Positions 32,237 to 42,587 of a DNA stretch of 64,000 nt are shown piece after piece (positions within the stretch are counted from its first letter, which is position 1; the number at the start of each line of letters is the position of its first letter). The notes under the pieces were generated by a model, which was given only the letters and a program-made list of their open reading frames with translations, searched no databases and was not told the origin of the DNA. This DNA is from Microbacterium sp. A20. Its GTDB lineage: Bacteria; Actinomycetota; Actinomycetes; Actinomycetales; Microbacteriaceae. Location: positions 1 through 64,000 of the forward strand of contig NZ_SSDF01000052.1 in assembly GCF_004794515.1 (NCBI RefSeq). The letters are read 5' to 3'. The translations under genes and the position numbers were made by a program.

Positions 32237-33937
32237 ATGGCGCACAAGCCCGATGCGGTCACCGCCTGGTGGCGTCGAATCAGCCTGCGCGCGAAGGTCA
32301 CCGGCGTCACGGTGGCCGTGCTCGCTCTCGGTCTTCTCGTCGCGGGGCTCGGAACCGTGCCGATCCTGCGCAACGCGCTCGTCGCCAACATCGACGCGCA
32401 ACTGCCCGCACTGGTGTCCAGCGATCTGGTCGAGCGCTACTTCGAGGCGACGACGATAGACGGGGTCACGACGTACACCCCGCGTGAGGAGCAGCCGCGG
32501 GACTTCTCTTTCGCGATCTACGACGCGACAGGGGTGCTCCGTGCCACTGCTCGCGGCACGTCGGGCCAGGCTCCGCTCTTCCCCTCCGAGTACTCGCTCG
32601 CCAAGGCGACAGCTGACACGGATCAGATTCCGCTGGAGATCCCCGGCGCCGACGGCACCGTCTTTCACGGCGCGGTCGCCGTGGTGGGATCGGAGGGCGG
32701 CGCCTTGCGCATCCAGCTGGTCGCCCTTCCGCTGGCGCCCGCCGACCGCATCATCAGCCAGTACTTCGGGATCTACATCACCATCGCGCTGATCACGATC
32801 CTCATCGCGGCCCTTCTCACCCGAGGGCTCGTCACGCTCACCTTCCGCCGGCTCGGACAGGTCGAGGCGACAGCCATGTCCATCGCGGCAGGCGACTTCC
32901 GGCAGCGGCTGACCGACCTCGAGCCGACCACCGAGGTCGGGCGACTGAACACGGCGATCAACACCATGCTCGATCGCGTGGACGGCTCGCTCGCGCAGCG
33001 CGACCGCAGCGTCCAGCACATGCGACGCTTCATCGGGGACGCGAGCCATGAGCTGCGCACGCCGCTGGTGAGCGTGCGCGGCTACGCGGAGCTGTATCGC
33101 ATGGGGGCCATCAAGGGCGAAGAGGATACGGCCCGAGCCATGGAGCGGATCGAGAAGGAGGCCATCCGCATGGGCGTCCTGGTGGAGGATCTTCTCGCAC
33201 TCGCCCGTCTGGACGAAGAGCGCGAGCCCGAGATCGTCGCTCTCGACCTGCGGCCGATCGCACGGGATGCCGCCCTCGATCTGCGCGCCGCGGCTCCGGG
33301 GCGGACGGTGACCGTGATCGACCGCACGGTCGAGGCGATGTCCCCCATCCCGCTGCGGGAGACGTCTTCCCCTCAACCCGACCCGACGAGCGCGCCGCCC
33401 GCGCGAGGGCTGTCCCGCACCGCACTGTCGCGCCTGCGTCGTCGCCCGCGGCAGCCCGAGCCGGCTCCGGCGATCGACTTCACCGAGATCCCCGACATCC
33501 CTGTGCGCACCCCGCCGATCGTTCTCGGCGAGGAGAACAAGGTGCGCCAGGTCGTCACGAACCTGCTGGGCAACGCCCGCCGCTTCTCCCCCGAGGACGG
33601 TCCGATCGAGATCGTCGTCGATTCGGACCGGGTGCGCGGCACCGGCAGCATCTCGATCGTGGATCACGGGGAGGGCATCCCCCCACAGATCCGGGAGCAG
33701 ATCTTCGAGCGCTTCTGGCGGGCCGACACCTCCCGCGCACGGGAGACCGGCGGTTCCGGCCTCGGGCTCGCGATCGTCGCGTCGATCATGAAGGCGCTGC
33801 ACGGCGGCGTCGCGGTCTCGGAGACGCCCGGCGGTGGAGCGACCTTCACGGTCACGCTTCCGCTCGCGCCCGCGCGCGCCACACCCGAGCACCTTCTCGA
33901 GGACACCCAGCCCCTGGAACGGCTCGATCTGAGCTGA
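32237..33937 (+). CDS. Sensor histidine kinase, partner of the regulator at 31485
   Basis: A 566-residue membrane kinase: membrane segment (about residues 17-43), extracytoplasmic sensor domain (about 44-175), second membrane segment (about 175-198), HAMP (about 199-252), HisKA with His271 in DASHELRTP, and HATPase_c with EENKVRQVVTNLLGNARRF and the GSGLGLAI box. Between the dimerisation and ATPase segments is a proline- and arginine-rich insert of about 55 residues (368-424), unusual for the family. AGGAGG lies upstream of ATG 32237. The signal is unknown. Confidence 0.9.
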   Translation: MAHKPDAVTAWWRRISLRAKVTGVTVAVLALGLLVAGLGTVPILRNALVANIDAQLPALVSSDLVERYFEATTIDGVTTYTPREEQPRDFSFAIYDATGVLRATARGTSGQAPLFPSEYSLAKATADTDQIPLEIPGADGTVFHGAVAVVGSEGGALRIQLVALPLAPADRIISQYFGIYITIALITILIAALLTRGLVTLTFRRLGQVEATAMSIAAGDFRQRLTDLEPTTEVGRLNTAINTMLDRVDGSLAQRDRSVQHMRRFIGDASHELRTPLVSVRGYAELYRMGAIKGEEDTARAMERIEKEAIRMGVLVEDLLALARLDEEREPEIVALDLRPIARDAALDLRAAAPGRTVTVIDRTVEAMSPIPLRETSSPQPDPTSAPPARGLSRTALSRLRRRPRQPEPAPAIDFTEIPDIPVRTPPIVLGEENKVRQVVTNLLGNARRFSPEDGPIEIVVDSDRVRGTGSISIVDHGEGIPPQIREQIFERFWRADTSRARETGGSGLGLAIVASIMKALHGGVAVSETPGGGATFTVTLPLAPARATPEHLLEDTQPLERLDLS

Positions 33938-34056
33938 CGGCTCTGCACGATCGACTGTCGGTCGGGGTTCTGCACACCCACGGCGAGCAGGCGTCGACGG
34001 GACGGATCGGGCGCGACCGGCCCCCTAGCGTCGGAACTCCAACAGAAGGAGTTCAC

Positions 34057-34344
34057 ATGTCCGTCTTCACCGTCGACACCGAAGCCGTCCACGCCGCGCA
34101 CGGGGCGACCAGAGCCACCATCGAGCGGCTGCAGAGCGAGTCGGCAACGCTCATGGCCCAGTTGCGCCAGCTGCAGTCCTCCTGGGTGGGCAGTGCTTCT
34201 GCTGCGTTCCAGGGCTGCGCGGAGCAGTGGCAGGGTGCGCAGCTCCATGTCGAACAGGTGCTCGACTCGATCGGTACCTCGCTCGGCTCGGCAGCCTCTC
34301 AGTATGCGGACGCCGACCAGTACTCGGCCAGCCTGTTCCGCTGA
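34057..34344 (+). CDS. WXG100-family (ESAT-6-like) secreted protein
   Basis: A 95-residue helical hairpin protein. The turn motif is SSWVGSASAAF (W-x-G) at about residues 42-52, between two helices, and the length is exactly that of the WXG100 family. Such proteins leave the cell through type VII secretion. No ESX machinery gene or partner of the same family is present in the window, so it is either secreted by a distant ESX system or works as a homodimer. AAGGAG precedes the ATG, and TAGCGT (34026-34031) could be its -10. Confidence 0.85.
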   Translation: MSVFTVDTEAVHAAHGATRATIERLQSESATLMAQLRQLQSSWVGSASAAFQGCAEQWQGAQLHVEQVLDSIGTSLGSAASQYADADQYSASLFR

Positions 34345-34362
34345 ATCGCGCCCGGCACAACG

Positions 34363-34395
34363 CAGAACGCCCCCGGCCGGAGCCGGGGGCGTTCT
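34363..34395. terminator. Bidirectional terminator between the WXG100 gene and groEL
   Basis: A perfect stem CAGAACGCCCCCGGC / GCCGGGGGCGTTCTG with loop CGG lies between two converging genes, with T residues on both sides. Confidence 0.85.
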
Positions 34396-34410
34396 GTCAT
34401 GAGGGCTGGA

Positions 34411-36066
<1,656 letters not shown>

Positions 36067-36093
36067 TTAGCACTCAGAGTATGAGAGTGCTAA
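36067..36093. promoter_or_regulatory. CIRCE operator (HrcA site) upstream of groEL
   Basis: TTAGCACTC (36067-36075) and GAGTGCTAA (36085-36093) are perfect 9-base arms with a 9-base spacer, the exact CIRCE consensus. On the minus strand it lies just downstream of a likely promoter (TTGCAC, 17 bases, CAGAAT). HrcA bound here would repress groEL until heat shock. Confidence 0.95.
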
Positions 36094-36153
36094 CGCCATT
36101 CTGGCACTCGACACCTTCGAGTGCAAGCCGCCGGAGGAGGGCGCATCCCCGGG

Positions 36154-36732
36154 TCAGGAGGCGGGCGCCTCGTCGGGCGTCTCGGGTGCCGAGGTCGACC
36201 GATCGAGACCGATCACGACGGTGAACTGCTTCTGCCCGTCCTCCGTCTGCCCGGAGTAGTAGTCGCTCTGCTGCACCGCCGCACCGCCGAGGACGTCAGC
36301 GAGCCCGACCGCTGCGAGTTCGTCTGCCTCCTCGACGTAGAACACCGTCGTGGTGGCGAAGTCCTGGCTGGAGCTGTCGCCGGCGAACACGTTGTCAGCC
36401 GCCCAGCCGTTGTTGATCAGCGTGTCGCGCATCTGCGTATCGAGGCCCTCGTCGGGCGTGCCGTTCAAGATCATCACCGAGATGCTGGGATCGACGATGC
36501 CGGTCTCCTGCGGGGTGGGAGCAGCGCTCGGCGCCGCCTCGGGGAACAGAGAGACACGCCCCATGACCACCAGGGATCCGAAGATGCCGGCGATGATGAG
36601 GACGAGAGCGGCGACGAACGACCAGAGCAGCACGACCCAGCCGTTCATCCCCGGCGCTTCGGCGCGGTGCGCTCCCACTCGTCCGGAGGTACGGGGCGCA
36701 TCATCGAAGCGATCGCGGAGGGGCTTTGACAC
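36154..36732 (-). CDS. LytR_C-domain membrane protein
   Basis: A 192-residue protein with one membrane segment (about residues 28-55) and an extracytoplasmic LytR C-terminal domain (about 85-180; ISVMILNGTPDEGL, then TTVFYVEEA). In actinobacteria such proteins are cell-wall-associated and often sit near LCP-type cell-wall ligases; the precise role is unknown. It starts at GTG 36732 with TAGCAT 6 bases upstream and no ribosome binding site. The tail ends in a Ser/Pro-rich stretch. Confidence 0.85.
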   Translation of the reverse strand: MSKPLRDRFDDAPRTSGRVGAHRAEAPGMNGWVVLLWSFVAALVLIIAGIFGSLVVMGRVSLFPEAAPSAAPTPQETGIVDPSISVMILNGTPDEGLDTQMRDTLINNGWAADNVFAGDSSSQDFATTTVFYVEEADELAAVGLADVLGGAAVQQSDYYSGQTEDGQKQFTVVIGLDRSTSAPETPDEAPAS

Positions 36733-36819
36733 CCCTCGATGCTAGCGGCACCTTCCTGTCAATCCGGTTCACCGCACGAGCGGACCCTCCGTGCCGCTGC
36801 GCCATCGGCTCGAGATGGC

Positions 36820-37077
36820 TCAGCCGACGAAGCCGGGCAGCCGCGCGGTACGCCGTGCCGCGCGCGAATCGCGGATGCGGCGGAGGCGACGCACCAGCAT
36901 CGGATCGTACTCGAGCGCGGACTCGGACTCGATCAGTCGTCCGAGCAGCTGGTAGTAGCGTGCGGCGCTCATCCCGAGCTGCGCGCGGATGATCTCTTCC
37001 TTCGCCCCGCTGTGGCGCGGCCACGCCACTTCCAGGGCGAGGATCGCGCGATCGCGCTCCGTGAGATCTCCGAGCAT
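36820..37077 (-). CDS. DUF3263-family small protein
   Basis: An 85-residue helical protein (LTERDRAILALEVAWPRHSG at residues 5-24, ending RRTARLPGFVG). DUF3263 proteins resemble the sigma-factor or helix-turn-helix region of actinobacteria and may bind DNA, but no function is established. TAACCT lies 6 bases before the ATG, and GGAG lies in between. It is 9 bases downstream of the DUF2332 gene on the same strand. Confidence 0.82.
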   Translation of the reverse strand: MLGDLTERDRAILALEVAWPRHSGAKEEIIRAQLGMSAARYYQLLGRLIESESALEYDPMLVRRLRRIRDSRAARRTARLPGFVG

Positions 37078-37086
37078 GGCTCCAGG

Positions 37087-38079
37087 TTAGGACGCAACCG
37101 CCGCCACTTCGGGTCGCCACTCCCACCATCGCCCGAGCGGATCCGCGGCCGCGCGCACCTGCCCGTCGAGCGCGACCACGAACCCCGGCCACCGATCCGC
37201 ATCGACCGGCGGATCCCACACGTCTGTGATCGCGGGCGGATCGATCGTGATCCAGCGGGCGTCCGTGCGCGTGATCCTCGCGATCAGCGCCGTCCGCTCC
37301 GCCCGGGGGATGTGCACCAGCACCCCGGGAGTGGTGATGACGAGCGTCGCCCGCGGCGGTGCCGCCGCCGCCAGCGCGGCGAGGTGAGTGCCGGCGTCCC
37401 CTTCCACCAGAAGAGGAGGGTCGCCGGCTGCGATGTCGAGGGCGGCTTCGATGCGCTCTTCGCGCTCCGACTCCCCCGGCCACACGAGACCACGCAGCCA
37501 ACGACGATCACGCTCGTCGGCGGCATCGAGCGGTACCAGGTCGATCCCGGCGCGCCACACGACTTCCGGCATCCGGAGCGCAGGAAGCGGACCGGTCACG
37601 CGACTCTCCAGCACGACCGTCGAGACGCCGTCGGCCGGGTCGAGCGCCGCACGCAGCTCCCCGCCCTCAGCGGTGAAGCGATACGAGTACCGATCGGGAT
37701 AGAGACACAGTCCCGCCGACGCCCCGATCTCGAGCAGCGCGATCGGCCCCTCGATCTCGGAGAGTACCGGCAGGAGCGCCGCGAGACGGAGCGGCTCGTT
37801 CGTCTGCAGCGACCTCCGTGCGCACTCGGCGACGACCTCGTCCGCATGCCGGAGCACGAAGCCACGCCACCGCGCGTACTCGTCGAGCGGAACGCCGAGC
37901 ATCCGAGTGACGGCGAACACGAGCGGGGGCTGGCGTCTCGTCTCCGGGATGCGGAGCAGGACGCGCCGCACCTCTTCATCCTCGGCGACCCCGGCGGCCC
38001 ACTCGGCGTAGAGGGCGCTCCGGCCCGGCGCCTCATCACGGGCGAAGCGCGCGTAGCGCTCCTGCACAGCATCGGTCAT
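37087..38079 (-). CDS. DUF2332-family protein
   Basis: A 330-residue soluble protein. The LEIGASAGLCLYPDRY motif (about residues 116-131) and VVWRAGIDLVPLDAADERDRRW region mark DUF2332. The fold looks like a Rossmann/methyltransferase-like domain (GASAG similar to a motif I), but no catalytic function has been assigned and I will not propose one. CACAAT, a poor -10, lies 6 bases before the ATG. It probably forms a short operon with the DUF3263 gene. Confidence 0.8.
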   Translation of the reverse strand: MTDAVQERYARFARDEAPGRSALYAEWAAGVAEDEEVRRVLLRIPETRRQPPLVFAVTRMLGVPLDEYARWRGFVLRHADEVVAECARRSLQTNEPLRLAALLPVLSEIEGPIALLEIGASAGLCLYPDRYSYRFTAEGGELRAALDPADGVSTVVLESRVTGPLPALRMPEVVWRAGIDLVPLDAADERDRRWLRGLVWPGESEREERIEAALDIAAGDPPLLVEGDAGTHLAALAAAAPPRATLVITTPGVLVHIPRAERTALIARITRTDARWITIDPPAITDVWDPPVDADRWPGFVVALDGQVRAAADPLGRWWEWRPEVAAVAS

Positions 38080-38150
38080 CCGTCCATTGTGACGCGACGC
38101 ACCCGAGGCACCGCCACAGGAGGGAGAATGGAGTCGACTGAGGAGGACAC

Positions 38151-38555
38151 ATGTCGTACAGCGTGGACAAGACCGAAGACGAATGGCGCCGCGAGCTCGG
38201 CGATGAGCAGTACGCCGTGCTGCGTCAGGCCGCGACCGAGCGGGCCTGGACGGGTGAGCTGCTCGACGAGGAGCGCGCCGGCCTCTACACCTGTGGGGCG
38301 TGCAACGCGGAGCTGTTCAAGAGCGGAACCAAGTTCGACTCCGGATGCGGCTGGCCGAGCTTCTACGAGTCGATCCGCCCCGATGCGGTCGAGCTCATCG
38401 AGGACGACAGCCTGGGCATGGTGCGGACGGAGGTGCGCTGCGCGAACTGCGGCTCGCACCTCGGCCACGTGTTCCCCGACGGGTTCGGCACGCCGACCGG
38501 AGACCGTTACTGCATGAACTCGATCGCATTGAACTTCACCCCCGACGCCTCGTGA
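38151..38555 (+). CDS. msrB: Peptide-methionine (R)-S-oxide reductase
   Basis: A 134-residue repair enzyme that reduces methionine-R-sulfoxide with thioredoxin. Two zinc CxxC pairs are seen (Cys48-GA-Cys51 and Cys97-AN-Cys100), and the catalytic Cys is in RYCMNSIAL near the C-terminus; the GCGWPSF motif is intact. GAGGAGG precedes the ATG. The stop overlaps the GTG of the next gene by 4 bases, so the pair is translationally coupled. Confidence 0.95.
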   Translation: MSYSVDKTEDEWRRELGDEQYAVLRQAATERAWTGELLDEERAGLYTCGACNAELFKSGTKFDSGCGWPSFYESIRPDAVELIEDDSLGMVRTEVRCANCGSHLGHVFPDGFGTPTGDRYCMNSIALNFTPDAS

Positions 38556-39115
38556 GTGCTCTCGACGCGGTCCGCGCGCGTCAGTCCTGGTCGAAGGTCG
38601 AAGACACGGCGCCGGGCCGCGAAGAGCTGCTGACGCTCGTCGCCGCGGCCGGCCGCGTCGCTGATCACTCCTCGCTGCGTCCGTGGCGGCTCATCGAACT
38701 GCGCGGCCCCGATCGCGAGGCGCTCGGCGCCGCCATCGCCAAGGCGCAGGGAGACTCCACCCCGTCGTCGAAGCCCCTGCGCGCACCACTGCTGATCGCG
38801 GTCGTCGCCAGCTACCGCAAGAGCGAGAAGGTCCCGCGGTGGGAGCAGGAGGCCGTGGCGTCCGGAGTCGCGCACACCCTGAGCCTGCTCCTCGACGAAG
38901 CCGGCTGGGGCGTCATCTGGCGCACGGGCCACTACACACGTGCGAAGGCCGTCGCGAAGGCCCACGGCCTCGACAAGAACGAGGAACTCCTCGGCTGGCT
39001 GTACGTGGGCGGCAAGCCCGCGGGCAAGAAGCCGGGCCGCCGCAAGGCCGTGGATGCGCGCAAGCTGATCACCCGGATGCCGAAGACCGGGGCCAAGAAG
39101 GCGAAGAAGAAGTAG
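38552..39115 (+). CDS. Nitroreductase-family protein
   Basis: A 187-residue flavoenzyme-like protein. The FMN-binding segments RVADHSSLRPWRLIEL (about residues 34-49) and EEAGWGVIWRTG-type sequence (DEAGWGVIWRTGHYT) match the short nitroreductase family. A basic C-terminal tail rich in Lys (GAKKAKKK) is added. The GTG start at 38552 overlaps the msrB stop (GTGA). Coupling to msrB suggests a shared oxidative-stress role, which is inference; substrates are not predictable. Confidence 0.85.
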   Translation: MSALDAVRARQSWSKVEDTAPGREELLTLVAAAGRVADHSSLRPWRLIELRGPDREALGAAIAKAQGDSTPSSKPLRAPLLIAVVASYRKSEKVPRWEQEAVASGVAHTLSLLLDEAGWGVIWRTGHYTRAKAVAKAHGLDKNEELLGWLYVGGKPAGKKPGRRKAVDARKLITRMPKTGAKKAKKK

Positions 39116-39119
39116 CGCG

Positions 39120-40061
39120 TCAGCGCCGGCGTCTGCGGGGAACGGCGACGATCACGGACGCCACCGCGACGACGACCATGGCGATGACCTGCCAGAGCGC
39201 GGGCCCCGCCGCCGGAGGCCAGATCAGGTCGATCACGACCGAGGTCACGAGCTGTCCGAGCACGGAGCCCAGCCCCATCAGGAGAACTCCGGTGTGCGCG
39301 ACGATGAACGCGCCGAGCAGGATGTAGGCCGCTCCGAGGAACCCGCCCAGGTACAGCCAGGGTTCGGCCGGCAGGGCATCGGGCATCCCGCGCAAGGCGA
39401 TGCTCGTCCCGGCCGCGAGCAGCAGCACGACGGTGCCGGTGATGAAGCTCATCAGAGTCGCTGCGAGCGGCGACTGGACCCGCTGCGAGAGGCGACCGTT
39501 CGTGGCCGCCTGCCACGCGATACCGACTCCGGCGGCGAACGGCAGCAGCAGCATCCACAGCGGAGCGGCGGCGAGCACGTCGCCCGACATCGAGATGGCG
39601 ACAGCGGCGAGCGCGAGAACTCCGCCGGCGACCCGGCCGGGGGTGACCGCGACGACGCCGGCGGGACCGAACCCGATCCGATCCAGCACGAGCCCGTGCA
39701 GCGTCTGCCCCGCGACGACGCCGACGCTGAACAGAGAGACGCCGAGGATCCCGGCCGTGAGCCCCTGGGTCGAGACCGTGAGGGCGCCGCAGGCGCCGCC
39801 CAGCAGCATCCAGAACGGGATCGTGTGACGTCGGATGCCGCTCCAGAGGCGTCCCGCTCCGCGCCGGGCGGACGGGATGCAGCAGATCACGGCGACCAGC
39901 GCCAGCAGGCCCACCGAGAACGAGAGGAGGCCCGCGACGATCCCGTCGTCGACGCGAACCCCGAGGACGCCGTTGATCCGGGCCTGGATCGCCGTCATGA
40001 CGCCGATCGCCACAGCACCTCCGAGCGCCAGGGGCGCGGGGAGTCGACGGGATTCTGGCAC
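39120..40061 (-). CDS. DMT-family transporter, YdcZ (DUF606) type
   Basis: A 313-residue membrane protein with about ten helices made of two repeated YdcZ-type halves (the LGGACGALTVSTQGL / LGGFLGAAYILLGAFI blocks). These belong to the drug/metabolite transporter superfamily; the substrate is unknown. The start is GTG 40061, with TAGGGT 6 bases upstream and no ribosome binding site. The C-terminus is a short Arg-rich tail. It diverges from the YedK gene across 72 bases. Confidence 0.85.
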   Translation of the reverse strand: MPESRRLPAPLALGGAVAIGVMTAIQARINGVLGVRVDDGIVAGLLSFSVGLLALVAVICCIPSARRGAGRLWSGIRRHTIPFWMLLGGACGALTVSTQGLTAGILGVSLFSVGVVAGQTLHGLVLDRIGFGPAGVVAVTPGRVAGGVLALAAVAISMSGDVLAAAPLWMLLLPFAAGVGIAWQAATNGRLSQRVQSPLAATLMSFITGTVVLLLAAGTSIALRGMPDALPAEPWLYLGGFLGAAYILLGAFIVAHTGVLLMGLGSVLGQLVTSVVIDLIWPPAAGPALWQVIAMVVVAVASVIVAVPRRRRR

Positions 40062-40133
40062 CCGTCGACCCTACCGGAGGCCCGGATCCGCCATGGCGAG
40101 ACGGATGTCGGCGGCCGGCGCTACGCTGGCGGC

Positions 40134-40760
40134 ATGTGCGCGAGCTACGGTCTCGATCCCCGGTTCACCGATGCGGAAGTCCTCGCCGCCGCCGACGATG
40201 CGGTGCTCGAGGGCCTGCGTGTCTGGGCGGAGGAGAATGCGGGTGAGACCATCCGCCCGACCGGGAAGAACCTCCGCAACCTCAACCCCGTGATCGTGCA
40301 GCCCGACGCTGCTCCGACTCTGGAACCGGCGTGGTGGGGTTTTCTCGTGAACGGGGAACCCGCGAAGTTCCCGTCGATCAACACCCGGTCGGAACGCCTG
40401 CAGGAGCGTCCAGGCGGAGCGAAGTCGCGAGCGATCGTCCCGGCGACGAGCTGGTACGAGATGCAGAAGCCCTCCCGGCAGTGGAACGAGTTCATCATCG
40501 ACGACGGCACCCTCTTCGGCATGGCGGCGGTCACCCAACGGGGTCGCACCGCAGACGGCGAGTGGTACACCTGCTATTCGATCGTGATGCGTCCCGCCCC
40601 CGACCACCTCGTCGAGCTGCACGATCGCATGCCGCTGCTCGTTCCGGCCTCATTGAGCCACGACTGGCTGACGGCGCCGCCGTCGAGGGAGATCATCGAT
40701 GAGGCGATCCTCGCGTCGGATGAGATGGCCGCGCGAGTCCAGGCCCGCCCCCGCTCCTGA
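40134..40760 (+). CDS. Abasic-site sensor, YedK/HMCES (SRAP) family
   Basis: A 208-residue protein of the SOS response-associated peptidase family, which covalently traps abasic sites in single-stranded DNA through Cys2. Met is expected to be removed so that Cys2 becomes the N-terminus. Asn in SINTRSE, Glu in TSWYEM and His in ELHDRMP are the other active residues, and all are present. TACGCT ends 6 bases before the ATG and no ribosome binding site is seen; longer in-frame readings lack support and would destroy the Cys2 arrangement. Confidence 0.93.
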   Translation: MCASYGLDPRFTDAEVLAAADDAVLEGLRVWAEENAGETIRPTGKNLRNLNPVIVQPDAAPTLEPAWWGFLVNGEPAKFPSINTRSERLQERPGGAKSRAIVPATSWYEMQKPSRQWNEFIIDDGTLFGMAAVTQRGRTADGEWYTCYSIVMRPAPDHLVELHDRMPLLVPASLSHDWLTAPPSREIIDEAILASDEMAARVQARPRS

Positions 40761-40854
40761 GTCCTAGCCGTCCACCACCGGGAGGACACCCCGAGCAGAA
40801 GGACGGTACCTGAGGAGGACGCGCGGCTGAGGAGCCCTCCGTAGCGTTGTACCC

Positions 40855-41766
40855 ATGATCACAGCAGAAGGCCTCACGAAGAGGTTCGGAGACAAGACGG
40901 CCGTCGATGACGTGTCGTTCACCGTCAAGCCGGGCAGCGTCACCGGCTTCCTCGGCCCCAACGGTGCCGGCAAGTCGACCACGATGCGCATGATCGTGGG
41001 CCTCGACCGGCCGACGTCCGGACGCGCCGAGATCGCGGGTCGCGAGTATCGCAAGCTTCGCGCACCCCTCACCGAGGTCGGCGTCCTGCTCGACGCCAAG
41101 GCCGTGCACACCGGTCGGACGGCGCGCAATCACCTTCGCGCGATGGCGGCGACCCATGGGATTCCCTCCTCGCGCGTCGACGAGGTCATCGAGCTCGCGG
41201 GCATCGGGTCGGTCGCCCGCAAGCGTGCCGGGAAGTTCTCGCTCGGAATGGGACAGCGCCTCGGTATCGCCTCGGCACTGCTCGGCGATCCGCACACGCT
41301 GATCCTCGACGAGCCGGTCAACGGCCTCGACCCCGAGGGCGTCCGCTGGGTGCGCCAGTTCGTCCGGCACGCGGCATCCGAAGGACGAACCGTGCTCCTG
41401 TCGAGCCACCTGATGAGCGAGATGGCGCAGACCGCCGACCACGTCATCGTGATGGGTCGCGGCCGGGTGCTGGCGGATGCTCCGCTCGCCGACCTCGTGC
41501 GCTCCTGGACGCAGAACACGGTGCGCGTGCGCACTCCGCGGCCCACCGAGCTCGCCGCCGCCGTCGGCGGCCCGGACGTGGAGATCGTGAGCTCGGCTCC
41601 CGACCTCCTCGACATCGTGGGACTTCCCGCCGCCCGGATCGGCGACCTCGCCGCGGACCGCGGCATCCCGCTGCACGAACTCACCCCCACCACCGGTTCA
41701 CTCGAGGACGCCTACCTCGCCCTCACCGGCGATTCCGTCGAGTACCGCACCAAGGAGATCTCATGA
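40855..41766 (+). CDS. ABC transporter ATP-binding protein (ABC-2 exporter)
   Basis: A 303-residue ATPase. Walker A GPNGAGKST (about residues 36-44), signature FSLGMGQRLGIA (about 128) and Walker B LILDEPVNGLDPEG (about 151-164) are intact. It belongs to the group of drug- and lipid-exporting ABC-2 systems. It pairs with the permease that follows (4-base overlap), then a two-component system, forming a five-gene, peptide-antibiotic-resistance-like layout. TAGCGT lies 7 bases before the ATG. Confidence 0.93.
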   Translation: MITAEGLTKRFGDKTAVDDVSFTVKPGSVTGFLGPNGAGKSTTMRMIVGLDRPTSGRAEIAGREYRKLRAPLTEVGVLLDAKAVHTGRTARNHLRAMAATHGIPSSRVDEVIELAGIGSVARKRAGKFSLGMGQRLGIASALLGDPHTLILDEPVNGLDPEGVRWVRQFVRHAASEGRTVLLSSHLMSEMAQTADHVIVMGRGRVLADAPLADLVRSWTQNTVRVRTPRPTELAAAVGGPDVEIVSSAPDLLDIVGLPAARIGDLAADRGIPLHELTPTTGSLEDAYLALTGDSVEYRTKEIS

Positions 41767-42578
41767 CCACGACACAGGCACCCGCGCCCGCGCGGCCGCG
41801 CGTCGACACCGGTCGCCGGCTGACATTCGTCCGCGCGCTCCGCGGCGAATGGATCAAGCTCGCCACGCTGCGTTCGACATGGTGGTCCATCGGGATCGCC
41901 GCGGCTCTGACCATCGGGATCGCCGTGCTCATCGCGCAGGCGATCGACATGCCGGGGTTCGAGCCGATTCAGGCCGTCGTCATGCCGATCCAGTTCACGA
42001 TGCTGCTGGCCGGCATCATCGGTGCGATCTCGGTGACGGGCGAGTACTCGACCGGCATGATCCGTTCGACGCTCACGGCCAACCCGATCCGCGGCTCGGT
42101 GCTCGCGGCCAAGTCGACCGTGCTCGCGGTCTTCATGTTCGTCTCGTCTCTGGTGATCTTCGGCCTCGCGGCCGTCGCGGTCTCGCTCATCGTGGCGCCG
42201 CGCGATCAGAGCATCGAATGGTCGAACCCTGCCGCATCCTTCCTGCCCATCGTCGTCTCCTCCCTCGCCATGGCGGTTTTCGCTCTGATCGGAGTCTCCT
42301 TCGGGTTCATCCTCCGTTCCGGGGCCGGAGCGATCGCGGCGACCGTCGGTGTCCTGTTCGTGCTGCCGATCGTGGCGAACTTCTTCTCCTTCGCCGGTGA
42401 GGCATGGGCATGGGTCATCGAGGCATCCGCCTACCTCCCGGTGGCCGCAGCGCAGAGCGCGATCCTGCCGGGCGACGGCGCAGCACTCGATGCACCGGTC
42501 GCGTTCCTGACCCTCGCATGCTGGGTCGCCGGCGGAGCACTCGTCGCCTGGGGCGTGCTGCGCACCCGCGACGCGTAA
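41763..42578 (+). CDS. ABC-2 type permease
   Basis: A 271-residue membrane protein with six helices. It follows its ATPase with a 4-base overlap. The family fingerprint GAISVTGEYSTGMIRSTL (about residues 92-109), typical of ABC-2 permeases of actinobacterial antibiotic exporters, is present. The substrate is unknown. Its stop codon TAA overlaps the -10-like hexamer of the next gene. Confidence 0.9.
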   Translation: MTTTQAPAPARPRVDTGRRLTFVRALRGEWIKLATLRSTWWSIGIAAALTIGIAVLIAQAIDMPGFEPIQAVVMPIQFTMLLAGIIGAISVTGEYSTGMIRSTLTANPIRGSVLAAKSTVLAVFMFVSSLVIFGLAAVAVSLIVAPRDQSIEWSNPAASFLPIVVSSLAMAVFALIGVSFGFILRSGAGAIAATVGVLFVLPIVANFFSFAGEAWAWVIEASAYLPVAAAQSAILPGDGAALDAPVAFLTLACWVAGGALVAWGVLRTRDA

Positions 42579-42581
42579 AGT
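42576..42581 (+). promoter_or_regulatory. Candidate internal promoter before the histidine kinase
   Basis: TAAAGT lies 6 bases upstream of the GTG start of the kinase gene and overlaps the permease stop. The same spacing recurs at many first genes in this window, so the kinase/regulator pair may have its own leaderless transcript inside the operon. No -35 was evaluated in detail; support is positional. Confidence 0.4.
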
Positions 42582-42587
42582 CGGCTT

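Noticed and set aside
33938-34056. A possible short gene upstream of the WXG100 protein
   Set aside because: The 119-base gap has only a TAGCGT element and the AAGGAG ribosome site of the WXG100 gene; no frame of useful length.
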